This document shows positions 50,123-58,280 of a stretch of 64,000 nt of DNA, in pieces (position 1 is the first letter of the stretch; every line of letters begins with the position of its first letter). The stretch is from an uncultured Pseudoxanthomonas sp. Lineage in GTDB: Bacteria; Pseudomonadota; Gammaproteobacteria; Xanthomonadales; Xanthomonadaceae. Made by a program: the position numbers and the translations under genes. The stretch lies in contig CALJUL010000026.1 in NCBI GenBank assembly GCA_937975725.1, forward strand, positions 54,754 to 118,753. The letters run 5' to 3'. A model generated the notes under the pieces. The model did no database searches. It was given only the letters and a program-made list of their open reading frames with translations, and was not told the origin of the DNA.

Positions 50123-50533
50123 TCAGAGCAGGTCGCCCTCGGCCGACAGCGCCCGTTCCATGCTGTCGCCCAGGCCGCCGATCTCCAGCACCAGGCGGTC
50201 GACCTCGGCCGGGCTCAGGCTCTCGTAGGGGCGGTTCTCGCACAGTTGCAGGTAGGGCACGCCGTCCAGTTCGCCGATGGCCAGGTAGCCCACGCTGCTC
50301 TGCCAGTTGAAGGTCAGCGCGCGCCTGGCATCGATGCCGGTCATCGGCGCAATCACGGTGCTCACCCGCAGATAGGTGCGGTCGTCGTCGTTGCCCAGCT
50401 CGGACAGGAAGATGGACTGGTGGCGCTTGCCGTTGCCCAGCGACAGCTCCACGCAGGCGACGTACGGATCCTGCATGGTCACCTTGTAGCCGGACGAATG
50501 CAGGTGGCCGCGGACCTGCTCGAAATTCTCCAT
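50123..50533 (-). CDS. Hypothetical protein, possibly of the YbjN / type III chaperone-like fold
   Basis: Protein of 136 residues. It has no signal peptide or membrane helix and an alternating pattern V-A-C-V-E-L-S-L, S-I-F-L-S-E-L, T-Y-L-R-V-S-T-V-I-A-P and G-Y-L-A-I-G-E-L-D-G with a helical acidic end. This suggests an alpha/beta fold like YbjN-family or secretion-chaperone-like proteins, but I cannot confirm it. The ATG at 50533 has GGGGAG five bases upstream. It is divergent from the ATL gene with 47 bases between the starts. Confidence 0.72.
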   Translation of the reverse strand: MENFEQVRGHLHSSGYKVTMQDPYVACVELSLGNGKRHQSIFLSELGNDDDRTYLRVSTVIAPMTGIDARRALTFNWQSSVGYLAIGELDGVPYLQLCENRPYESLSPAEVDRLVLEIGGLGDSMERALSAEGDLL

Positions 50534-50580
50534 GGGGCTCCCCCTGTCGCGATGTGGCGGTGCGGGTATGCTAATCCGCA

Positions 50581-50919
50581 ATGGCGGCCAAGTCTCCCGA
50601 ACAGCGCATCCTCGCCGTGGTCCGCGCTATCCCGCGCGGCCAGGTGGCCGGTTACGGCGAAGTCGCGCAGCGCGCCGGCCTGCCCGGGCGGGCGCGGCTG
50701 GCGGCGCACGTGCTGAGCCACAACGAGGACCCCGCGCTGCCCTGGCACCGGGTGCTGCGCTCGGACGGCCGCATCGCTTTCCCCGAGGGATCGAGCGAGT
50801 TCCGCGAACAGAGCCGGCGCCTGCGCGCCGAGGGCGTGCGGGTTGAAAAAGGGCGGGTCAGGCGCGTGCGCGCGGACGACGACCTGGATGCCGCGCTGTG
50901 GGGGCCGGTCAAGGGCTGA
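50581..50919 (+). CDS. Alkyltransferase-like protein (ATL, MGMT C-terminal domain family)
   Basis: Protein of 112 residues. It has the DNA-binding helix-turn-helix I-P-R-G-Q-V-A-G-Y-G-E-V-A and N-E-D-P-A-L-P-W-H-R-V-L. In true O6-alkylguanine transferases this motif is P-C-H-R with the acceptor cysteine; here it is P-W-H-R, the hallmark of ATL proteins. These bind O6-alkylguanine and flag it to nucleotide excision repair and do not repair it themselves. It precedes a rhomboid protease gene by 43 bases. Confidence 0.93.
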   Translation: MAAKSPEQRILAVVRAIPRGQVAGYGEVAQRAGLPGRARLAAHVLSHNEDPALPWHRVLRSDGRIAFPEGSSEFREQSRRLRAEGVRVEKGRVRRVRADDDLDAALWGPVKG

Positions 50920-50962
50920 CGCGCTGGCCGTATGATGGGAGGCGACCGTTCCGAGGATTGCC

Positions 50963-51616
50963 ATGTTCCCCCGACTTCCCCCCGTCACCCGGGCGCTGCT
51001 GATCGCCAACGCCGTGGTCTACCTGCTGCAACTGGTGTCCCGCGGGGCGCTGGAACCGCTGCTGGCGCTGTGGCCGGTCGGCTACGGCTTCATGCCCTGG
51101 CAGTTGCTGACCTACGGCTTCCTGCACGACCCCACCGGCTTCGCACACATCCTGTTCAACATGCTGGCGCTGTACATGTTCGGCGCGCCGCTGGAGCAGA
51201 CCTGGGGGCCGAAGCGCTTCCTAGCGTACTTCCTCATCTGCATCGCCGGCGCGGGCCTGCTGCAACTGGGCGTGGGCTGGTGGTCCACCTCGGCCGGCGG
51301 CATGCCGTATCCGGTGGTCGGCGCCTCGGGTGGTGTGTTCGGCCTGCTGCTGGGTTACGGCATGCTGTTCCCGCACCACCGGGTGATGCTGCTGTTCCCG
51401 CCGATCCCGATGACGGCGCGCACGCTGGTGATCGTCTACGGCGCCATCGAACTGCTGATGGGCTTCACCGGCTGGCAGCCCGGCGTGGCGCACTTCGCCC
51501 ACCTGGGCGGCATGCTGTTTGGGTGGCTGGTGATCCGCTACTGGCGCGGGCAGCCGCCGTTCGGCAAGGGCCGGGGCGGATCGGGCAAGGGGCCGCGCCT
51601 GCGCGTGGTGAGGTAG
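50963..51616 (+). CDS. Rhomboid-family intramembrane serine protease
   Basis: Protein of 217 residues with six predicted membrane helices. The catalytic serine is in G-A-S-G-G-V-F-G near residue 123 and the histidine in A-H-F-A-H-L-G-G-M near 178. H-I-L-F-N-M-L-A-L is the conserved loop/helix 2 motif. It cleaves substrates within the inner membrane; the natural substrates are unknown. It is convergent with the first M13 peptidase gene. Confidence 0.93.
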   Translation: MFPRLPPVTRALLIANAVVYLLQLVSRGALEPLLALWPVGYGFMPWQLLTYGFLHDPTGFAHILFNMLALYMFGAPLEQTWGPKRFLAYFLICIAGAGLLQLGVGWWSTSAGGMPYPVVGASGGVFGLLLGYGMLFPHHRVMLLFPPIPMTARTLVIVYGAIELLMGFTGWQPGVAHFAHLGGMLFGWLVIRYWRGQPPFGKGRGGSGKGPRLRVVR

Positions 51617-51768
51617 CGTCTTCCGCCGCTGACCGTAGTGGGCGAGCGGCCGCTGCGTGCCGCCGAAGCCGATATACCGCCGGGATCGCTTCGTACCGGC
51701 GCGGATGGTGTTGCAGGACTTCATTGGACGACGCGCGGACAGGCGTCGCCCGCGCGTCACGGTCGTGT

Positions 51769-51802
51769 CCGGCCCGCCATCCAAGGTGGATGGCCGGGCC
51801 GG
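51769..51802. terminator. Long hairpin between convergent rhomboid and M13 genes
   Basis: CCGGCCCGCCATCCA-AGG-TGGATGGCCGGGCCGG: a 15-pair stem with a single bulged base and a three-base loop. There is no T-run. It lies 150 bases after the rhomboid stop and 46 bases after the M13 stop on the other strand, so it may end both transcripts. Confidence 0.6.
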
Positions 51803-51848
51803 CTAGGGTGTCACTGGCGCGGCCAGGACATGGCCGCGCGCAGGGCCC

Positions 51849-53885
51849 TCAGCGCCAGATCCGGATCTGCTGCGCCTCGGCCGCCTGCATCGGCTGGCCG
51901 GCCTTGCAGGTGAATGCCTGCGCGAACGCCGGCTGCTGGCTCAGAGGGCCGTTGGTGCGCCACTGGCCCGGGGCGTGCGCGTCCACCGCGGCGCGCTGGG
52001 CGGCCTCGGCTTCGGACAGGTTCTGCGCCCACAGCCGCGCCCACGCCTTGTGGAACGACTGCCTGGCCGCGGCGTCGGCCTGCGGCTGCTCGGCGGCGAA
52101 GGCATCCCAGGCCAGTTCGATGCCGGCCAGGTCGGCCAGGTTCTCGTCCTGGGTCAGCGTGCCGTTGACCTTGACGTTCTTCAGCACCGGCCAGGCGTAG
52201 GCGCCGTACTGGGTGGCGATGCGCTCGCGCAGGGTGGTCCAGGCGGCCACGTCGGCGGGCGTCCACCAGTCGCGCAACTGGCCCTTGGCGTCGACCATGC
52301 GGCCCTTGCCGTCGAAGCCGCGGCTCAGTTCGTGGCCCACCAGCGCACCGTAGGCGCCGTACTGCACGGCCGCGGGCTGGCGGGCGTCGAAGATCTCCTC
52401 CTGCAGCACCGCGGCGGTGACGATCAGGCGGTTCTGCGCCAGGTCGTAGGCCAGCGCCGGCTGCTGCGGCAGCACGTCCCAGCGGCGGTCGGCGTTGCCC
52501 TTGCCGATGCGCTTCATCTCCTCGCGGTGGCGCCAGGTGGAGGCGATCAGCATGTTGCCGCCGAAGCTGCCACGGCCCATCGGCTGCACGCTGTAGTCCA
52601 GGTCGCGGCGCGGCGTGCCTACTTCGATCTTCAGGTGCCCCAGCTTGGCGCGGGCCTCGGCCTTGGCGCTGTCGCTGAGCCAGGTGCTGCGCGCGATGCC
52701 GCGCTCCAGCGCGTCGCGTACCTGCGCGGCGATCTGCTCGGCGCGGCGCTTGTGCTCGGCGGGCACGTAGCGGGTGGCGTATTCCTTGCCCAGCATCGGG
52801 CCGGCGGCCAGGTTGATGGCGTCCAGCACCTGCTGCCAGCGCGGCGCTGGCTCGGCCTCGCCGCGCAGCACGCGGCCGCGGAAGCCGAACTCGGCCTCGC
52901 GGAACGGCTTGGCCAGGTAGGGCGCCATGGCGTCGCCCACGCGCCAGCGCAGGTAGGCTTTCCACTGCTCGGGCTTGAGGCTGCCGATCAGGTCGTCCAC
53001 GCGCTTGAACAGCGCCGGGTCGGCCATCGACACGGTGTCGTCGTTGACGCCCTGGGCCTTGAGGAAGGCGTCCAGTTGCAGGTTGCGGTACTTCTTGCCC
53101 AGGTCCTTGGTCGGCACCGGCGCGTAGTTGGCGAACGGGCTGCGCAGATCCAGCAGCGGCTTGGACACCTGCGCCAGGCGCGTCTCCAGGTCGATGACCA
53201 GGGCCGATTCGGCATCGAGCTTGGCGGCGGGGGTGCCGGTCAGCGCCAGGACCTGCTTCACGTAGGCGCGGTAGCGGCCCAGCAGTTCGCGGGTGTCGGC
53301 GTCGCTGCGGGTGTAGTAGGCCGGGTCGGGCAGGCCCAGGCCGCCCTGCATGAAGTAGCCGATGTGGCGGTCCAGTGCCTGCAGGTCCACGTCGGGGCTG
53401 AAGTTGAAGGCCACCGGGATGCCCACCTGGTGCAGCGCGGCGATCGCCGGCGCCACGTCCTTGGGCTTCTTGATGGCGTTGATGCGGTCCAGCAACGGGG
53501 CGATGGGCTTGGAGCCGTCGGCCTCCACCGCGGCCTCGTCCAGGCCGCTGGCCCAGAAGTCGCCCAGCAGCTTCTGCACGTTGCCCTGCGGCGCGCGCAT
53601 CGCCGCATCCAGCAGTTCGCGCTGTTGCAGCAGGGTGCGCTCGCGGAACTGGCCCAGCACGCTGACCGAGCCGGCGCCGGCCGGCAGCGGATTCTGCTTC
53701 AGCCAGTCGGCGTTGGCGGCGGTGTAGAAGTCGGTGCATTCGGCGCTGACCGCGGGCGCGCGGGCGGGGGCGCGCTTCTTGCGCTGCGCATCGGCATCGG
53801 GGGCGCCCAGGGCGAACAGCAAGGCGAGGGCGATCAGGGAGGGGCGGCCGAGTGCGTTGCGCAGGCGGGGCATCAGGGAATCCAT
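51849..53885 (-). CDS. M13 (neprilysin) family protein with altered zinc motif, likely pseudopeptidase
   Basis: Protein of 678 residues with a signal peptide (A-L-A-L-L-F-A-L-G-A, ending D-A-D-A) and the full M13 layout: C-T-D-F-Y-T-A-A-N-A-D-W near residue 50 and a helical domain up to about 430. The zinc motif HExxH is H-E-L-S-R here (His518, Glu519, Arg522), so the second zinc-binding histidine is replaced. The third ligand remains in D-E-N-L-A-D (Glu581). The usual N-A-Y-Y/F substrate region is also changed. The replacement (CGC for CAC) is one base. It is next to an intact paralogue, 175 bases downstream of it on the same strand. Confidence 0.9.
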   Translation of the reverse strand: MDSLMPRLRNALGRPSLIALALLFALGAPDADAQRKKRAPARAPAVSAECTDFYTAANADWLKQNPLPAGAGSVSVLGQFRERTLLQQRELLDAAMRAPQGNVQKLLGDFWASGLDEAAVEADGSKPIAPLLDRINAIKKPKDVAPAIAALHQVGIPVAFNFSPDVDLQALDRHIGYFMQGGLGLPDPAYYTRSDADTRELLGRYRAYVKQVLALTGTPAAKLDAESALVIDLETRLAQVSKPLLDLRSPFANYAPVPTKDLGKKYRNLQLDAFLKAQGVNDDTVSMADPALFKRVDDLIGSLKPEQWKAYLRWRVGDAMAPYLAKPFREAEFGFRGRVLRGEAEPAPRWQQVLDAINLAAGPMLGKEYATRYVPAEHKRRAEQIAAQVRDALERGIARSTWLSDSAKAEARAKLGHLKIEVGTPRRDLDYSVQPMGRGSFGGNMLIASTWRHREEMKRIGKGNADRRWDVLPQQPALAYDLAQNRLIVTAAVLQEEIFDARQPAAVQYGAYGALVGHELSRGFDGKGRMVDAKGQLRDWWTPADVAAWTTLRERIATQYGAYAWPVLKNVKVNGTLTQDENLADLAGIELAWDAFAAEQPQADAAARQSFHKAWARLWAQNLSEAEAAQRAAVDAHAPGQWRTNGPLSQQPAFAQAFTCKAGQPMQAAEAQQIRIWR

Positions 53886-54060
53886 CGGTTCAGGGGTGCG
53901 GGGATTCTAGCAAGCGCCCGCCGCGCTTCCCCGCCGCCGGGCCGGCGGAACGCGGCGCCGTCGCCTCCGTTTCCGGGCGCGCGTCACATTGCCGGCACGC
54001 CGGAAAGAAAAAGGCCCGGACGGGCCGGGCCTTCTTCCTGCGCTCACGCGCCGCGGCGCG

Positions 54061-56166
54061 TCACCAGATGACCACCTGCTTGTCGCCGCTGCGGACCATG
54101 GCGTCGCCCGGCTTGCACTGGAACGCGGCCGCGAATGCCGGCAGGTTGGACGGCGCGCCGATGGCGCGGAACTCGGCCAGGGCGTGTTCGTCGGTCTGCA
54201 GGCGCTTGGCCAGTTCCTGCGGCGTGTAGTTGCGGCGCCACACGGTGGCCCAGTTGAGGAAGAAGCGCTGGTCGCGCGTCAGCCCGTCGGTCATCGGGTC
54301 GGGCGTGCCGGCGGTAGCCTTCTTCATCGCGTCGTAGGCCGTGGCCAGGCCGCCCAGGTCGGCGATGTTCTCGCCCAGGGTGTGGTTGCCGTTGATCTTC
54401 TTCCCGTCGGCGGTGCGGTAGGCGTCGAACTGCGCGACCAGCTTGCCGGTGCGCGCCTGGAAGCCCTGCGCATCGGCCGGCGTCCACCAGTCCTCCATGT
54501 TGCCGCCCGGGCCGAACTTGGCGCCCTGGTCGTCGTAGCCGTGGGTCATCTCGTGGCCGATCACCGCGCCGATGCCGCCGTAGTTCAGCTCGTCGCTGGC
54601 CTCGGGGTCGAAGAACGGCGGCTGCAGGATGCCGGCGGGGAAGGTGATCTGGTTGGCCAGCGGGTTGTACTGCGCGTTGACCGTCTGCGGGCGCATGCCC
54701 CACTCGGTCCTGTCGACCGGCTGGCCGATCTTGCCGATGTCCCACTTGTAGTTGAATTCGCGCGCCGCCATCACGTTGCCGATGTAGCTGTCGCGGTCGG
54801 TGGACAGGCCGGCCCAGTCGCGCCACTTGTCCGGGTAGCCCACGCGCGGCTGGAAGGTCGCCCACTTCTCCAGCGCCTTCTTCTTGGTGTCGGCGCTCAT
54901 CCACTCCAGGTGCTCGATGCGCAGCTTCAGCGCCTCGCTCAGGTTCTTGATCAGCGCTTCCATCTTGGCCTTGGACTCCGGCGGGAAGGCGACCTTGACG
55001 TACAACTGCCCCAGCGCCTCGCCGATCTCGCCGTCGATGGCGCCGAGCACGCGCTTGCCGCGCTCGCGCAGTTCCTTCTGGCCGCTGAGCGTCTTGCCGT
55101 AGAAGTCGAAGTTCTCCTGCACGAAGGCGTCGGACAGGTACGGCGAGGCGTCGTCCACCAGGTGGAAGCGCAGGTAGCTCTTCCACTGCTCCACCGGCAC
55201 GTCGGCCAGCATCCGGCTCACTTCGGCGTGGTACTCCGGCACCGACAGCGAGAACTTCTCCGGCACCTTCACGCCCTGCGACTCGAACAGCGCGGTGAAC
55301 GGGAAGTTGGGAGAGAGCTTGTCGGCCTCGGCCGGGGTGACCGGGTTGTAGTACAGCTCCACGTTGCGCGAGAACTCTTCCGAGGACTTGGACGCCTTGG
55401 CCAGGCGGGTCTCGAACGCCAGCACGTCCTTGGCCTGTTTGGCGGCGTCGGCGGCGGGCGTGCCGGACAGTTCCAGCACCTTGGCGACGTGGGCGACGTA
55501 GGCGTCGCGGATCTTCTGGTAGTCCGGCTTGCTGTAGTAGGGCACGTCCGGCAGGCCCAGGCCGCCCTGGCCGGTGGCGGCGATGTTGATGCTGGAATCC
55601 TTGAAGTCGGGCATCGAGCCGATGCCGATCAGGTAGCCGTTGCCCTTGGCCGCGGACTTGCGCAGGAAATCGGCCACCGAGGGGCCGTCGGCCAGCGCGT
55701 CGATCTCGGTCAGGTAGGGCTTGAGCGGTTCGATGCCCTGCTGGTTGATCTTGTCCACGTCCATGCCGGTGGCCCAGAAATCGCCGACCAGCTTGTCCAC
55801 GCCGGTGGCGCCCTGGTGCGCGGCGGCCTGCTCGGCCAGTTGTCGCTGCACGGCCAGCGAGCGCTCGGCCAGCATCTCGAACGCGCCCCAACTGCTGCGG
55901 TCGCCGGGGATGGCGTTGGCGGCCAGCCACTTGCCGTTGGCGTAGCCGGCGAAGTCGGTGCAGGCGTTCTTGCCGGTGTCCAGGTCGGCCAACTGGAAGC
56001 GGTTGACGCCGGGCAGCGCGCTTTCGTCCAGCTTCAGTTCCAGCGCGGCCGGCGCCGGGGAGGCGGTGCCGGCGGCCGGCGCGGCGGCGTCCTGCTTGGA
56101 ACAGGCGGCCAGCGCGGCGGCCACGGCGAGCGAAAGCATCAGGATCTGGGGTTTGCGGACGGTCAC
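54061..56166 (-). CDS. M13 (neprilysin) family zinc metallopeptidase, lipoprotein
   Basis: Protein of 701 residues. It starts with a lipoprotein signal ending L-A-A-C (Cys about residue 23), so it is membrane-anchored and faces the periplasm. The catalytic parts are intact: H-E-M-T-H (His538, Glu539, His542) and G-E-N-I-A-D-L-G-G (third ligand). The N-terminal C-T-D-F-A-G-Y-A-N-G-K-W, N-A-Q-Y-N-P and the end C-K-P-G-D-A-M match other bacterial M13 enzymes, which cut oligopeptides. I chose the GTG at 56166 because GGAG lies six bases upstream and the signal peptide begins there. It heads a pair of paralogues. Confidence 0.94.
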   Translation of the reverse strand: MTVRKPQILMLSLAVAAALAACSKQDAAAPAAGTASPAPAALELKLDESALPGVNRFQLADLDTGKNACTDFAGYANGKWLAANAIPGDRSSWGAFEMLAERSLAVQRQLAEQAAAHQGATGVDKLVGDFWATGMDVDKINQQGIEPLKPYLTEIDALADGPSVADFLRKSAAKGNGYLIGIGSMPDFKDSSINIAATGQGGLGLPDVPYYSKPDYQKIRDAYVAHVAKVLELSGTPAADAAKQAKDVLAFETRLAKASKSSEEFSRNVELYYNPVTPAEADKLSPNFPFTALFESQGVKVPEKFSLSVPEYHAEVSRMLADVPVEQWKSYLRFHLVDDASPYLSDAFVQENFDFYGKTLSGQKELRERGKRVLGAIDGEIGEALGQLYVKVAFPPESKAKMEALIKNLSEALKLRIEHLEWMSADTKKKALEKWATFQPRVGYPDKWRDWAGLSTDRDSYIGNVMAAREFNYKWDIGKIGQPVDRTEWGMRPQTVNAQYNPLANQITFPAGILQPPFFDPEASDELNYGGIGAVIGHEMTHGYDDQGAKFGPGGNMEDWWTPADAQGFQARTGKLVAQFDAYRTADGKKINGNHTLGENIADLGGLATAYDAMKKATAGTPDPMTDGLTRDQRFFLNWATVWRRNYTPQELAKRLQTDEHALAEFRAIGAPSNLPAFAAAFQCKPGDAMVRSGDKQVVIW

Positions 56167-56457
56167 GGCGTACTCCGGCCCCGGCGGGGCAGTGGAAAAA
56201 AGAGCCCCCGGGCGGGGGCATGGTGCGCCGGACTCTACGCCTGTCGGCGTCAACTCAGGTGTGTCGAAGGTCATGGGGCGTCCCCTGCAACTTCCGGCAT
56301 CCGGGAATCAAGATGTGTCGCAACGCGCTGAGTCCATTGGGATTTCCGGTGCCCCCGGCTTCAAGCGCGACGCAGCGCGCCGATGGGGGCAAAGCCGCTG
56401 GATCGCCGCCGCCGCACCGCCGAAGCCCATGCTACGGTGCCGCCCAGGAGGGCACCC

Positions 56458-57831
56458 ATGCAGATCCATTTCCACGGCGCCGCCGGCGAGGTCACCGGTT
56501 CCATGCACCTGGTCGAAGCGGCGGGGCGCCGCATCCTGCTCGACTGCGGCATGATCCAGGGCAGCCGCGAGGCCGAGGCGCGCAATGCCGAGCCGTTCCC
56601 GTTCGATCCGGCCTCGCTGGACGCGCTGGTGCTCAGCCACGCCCACATCGACCACATCGGCCGGGTGCCGCTGCTGGTGGCGCGCGGGTTCCGCGGGCCC
56701 ATCTACACCCAGCAGGCCAGCGCCGACCTGATGCCGATCATGCTGCTGGACGCCGCCTCGCTGTCCGAATCCGAGGCCGAGCGCGCCAACCGCGACCGCC
56801 GCCGCGGCGAGCCGGAGATCGCGCCGCTGTTCACCCCCGAGGACGTGCAGGCGGCGATGCGCCAGGTCCGGCCGCTGCCCTACGACGCACGCACCACGAT
56901 CGCGCCGGGCGTGGACATCGCCCTGCACGATGCCGGCCACATCCTGGGTTCGGCCATCGTCGAGCTGTGGGCCGACGGCCGCAAGCTGGTGTTCTCCGGC
57001 GACCTCGGGCCCAAGGGCACGCCGATCCTGCGCGATCCCGCGGTCGTGCGGCAGGCCGACCTGCTGCTGATGGAGTCCACCTACGGCGACCGCAACCACC
57101 GCGACCGCCCGGAGACCATCCGCGAGCTCGGCGACATCTTCGAGCATGCCTGGCGCGACCGCGGCAACGTGCTCATCCCGGCCTTCGCCGTGGGCCGCAC
57201 GCAGGAACTGCTGTACTGGTTCGCGCGCCACTGGGAGGCGTGGAAGCTGGCGCGCTGGCGGATTTTCCTGGACAGCCCGATGGCGGCCAAGGTGGTGGCG
57301 GTGTACGCGCGCCACCACGAACTGTTCGACGAGGACGCCAGGCGCGTGTGGACGCAGTCGCCCAATCCGTTCCGCCTGCCCAACCTGCACGTGGCGGAGA
57401 GCACCCAGCAGTCGATGGCGATCAACCAGATCGAGAACGGCGCCATCATCATCGCCGGCTCCGGCATGGCCAACGGCGGCCGCATCCAGCACCACCTGCG
57501 CTACAACCTCGGGCGGCGCAACGCGCACATCGTGTTCGTCGGCTACCAGGCCGAGGGCACGCTGGGGCGGAGGCTGGTGGACGGCGCGGCCTGGGTGCGC
57601 ATCCACGGCCGCGACTACCGGGTCAACGTGCAGCGCCACACCGTCGGCGGCCTGTCGGCGCACACCGACCAGCGTGGGCTGCTGGAGTGGTACGGGCAGT
57701 TCCAGCCCTCGCCGCCGCTGGCGTTGGTGCACGGCGAAGACAAGGCGCGCGAAGCCCTGGCCGGCGAGATCGGCCAGCGCTACGGCGTGCACGCCGAACT
57801 GGCGCGGCCGGGGATGTCGCTGGACGTGTAG
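56458..57831 (+). CDS. MBL-fold / beta-CASP nuclease (RNA-processing type)
   Basis: Protein of 457 residues. The metallo-beta-lactamase part has H-A-H-I-D-H-I-G-R near residue 60; the beta-CASP insertion and the closing motifs D-A-G-H-I-L-G-S, M-E-S-T-Y-G-D-R and S-G-M-A-N-G-G-R-I follow. The C-terminal G-L-S-A-H-T-D-Q supplies the last histidine. Proteins of this kind resemble CPSF73 and act on RNA. ATG 56458 has a strong AGGAGG. It is divergent from the M13 pair. Confidence 0.93.
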   Translation: MQIHFHGAAGEVTGSMHLVEAAGRRILLDCGMIQGSREAEARNAEPFPFDPASLDALVLSHAHIDHIGRVPLLVARGFRGPIYTQQASADLMPIMLLDAASLSESEAERANRDRRRGEPEIAPLFTPEDVQAAMRQVRPLPYDARTTIAPGVDIALHDAGHILGSAIVELWADGRKLVFSGDLGPKGTPILRDPAVVRQADLLLMESTYGDRNHRDRPETIRELGDIFEHAWRDRGNVLIPAFAVGRTQELLYWFARHWEAWKLARWRIFLDSPMAAKVVAVYARHHELFDEDARRVWTQSPNPFRLPNLHVAESTQQSMAINQIENGAIIIAGSGMANGGRIQHHLRYNLGRRNAHIVFVGYQAEGTLGRRLVDGAAWVRIHGRDYRVNVQRHTVGGLSAHTDQRGLLEWYGQFQPSPPLALVHGEDKAREALAGEIGQRYGVHAELARPGMSLDV

Positions 57832-58280
57832 GGTCGGCCGGCGCCCGTCGCCGGCCAATCAAGGCAAGGTCGGGTTCCGAAGCCACCGCATCCGTAATGG
57901 CGCCGCTGCGGCCGGCTCGCCGAGCCAGGTTGCCCTGCGTGCCCTGAGCCGTCGATGCCGATGAGCGACGGCGCCGCGGCGAGCAGGTGGCCGCTGAAGT
58001 CGGGCACTGATGCCGACACTCAAGGTAGTGTTCCCGTGGCGGCGACCGTTCGTTGCGCCCTTGCCATCGCTACGCGCCGCGGCGAGCAGCGACAGGATGA
58101 CGAAAGCTCCGGCGAAGGCGGCGGCCGAACAGTGCAAGCGCCAGGAGGAGGCCATTGTGTCGGCCGGAATCGGCGGTGGCGATCATACGGATCGCACCCA
58201 GGCGGGCAGCCGTCGTGCGGCGTGCGTATCGAGGCGTGCGCGGACCGGCAGGCCCGGGAGGGCGGCAGTGACGAAGCCGA
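57832..58280. other. Intergenic stretch without a confident gene
   Basis: About 450 bases between the beta-CASP gene and the GGDEF gene. On the minus strand, frames at 57859-58155 and 57780-58019 each have a plausible start (one with a hydrophobic stretch A-A-A-F-A-G-A-F-V-I-L-S-L-L-A), but neither continues as a convincing protein. They might be parts of one frameshifted small gene. I see no repeat or terminator. Confidence 0.45.

Noticed and set aside
57859..58155. Minus-strand frame with a short hydrophobic start, possibly a small membrane protein
   Set aside because: Only the first 30 residues look protein-like and the rest does not; it may be a fragment, but I cannot support it as a gene.
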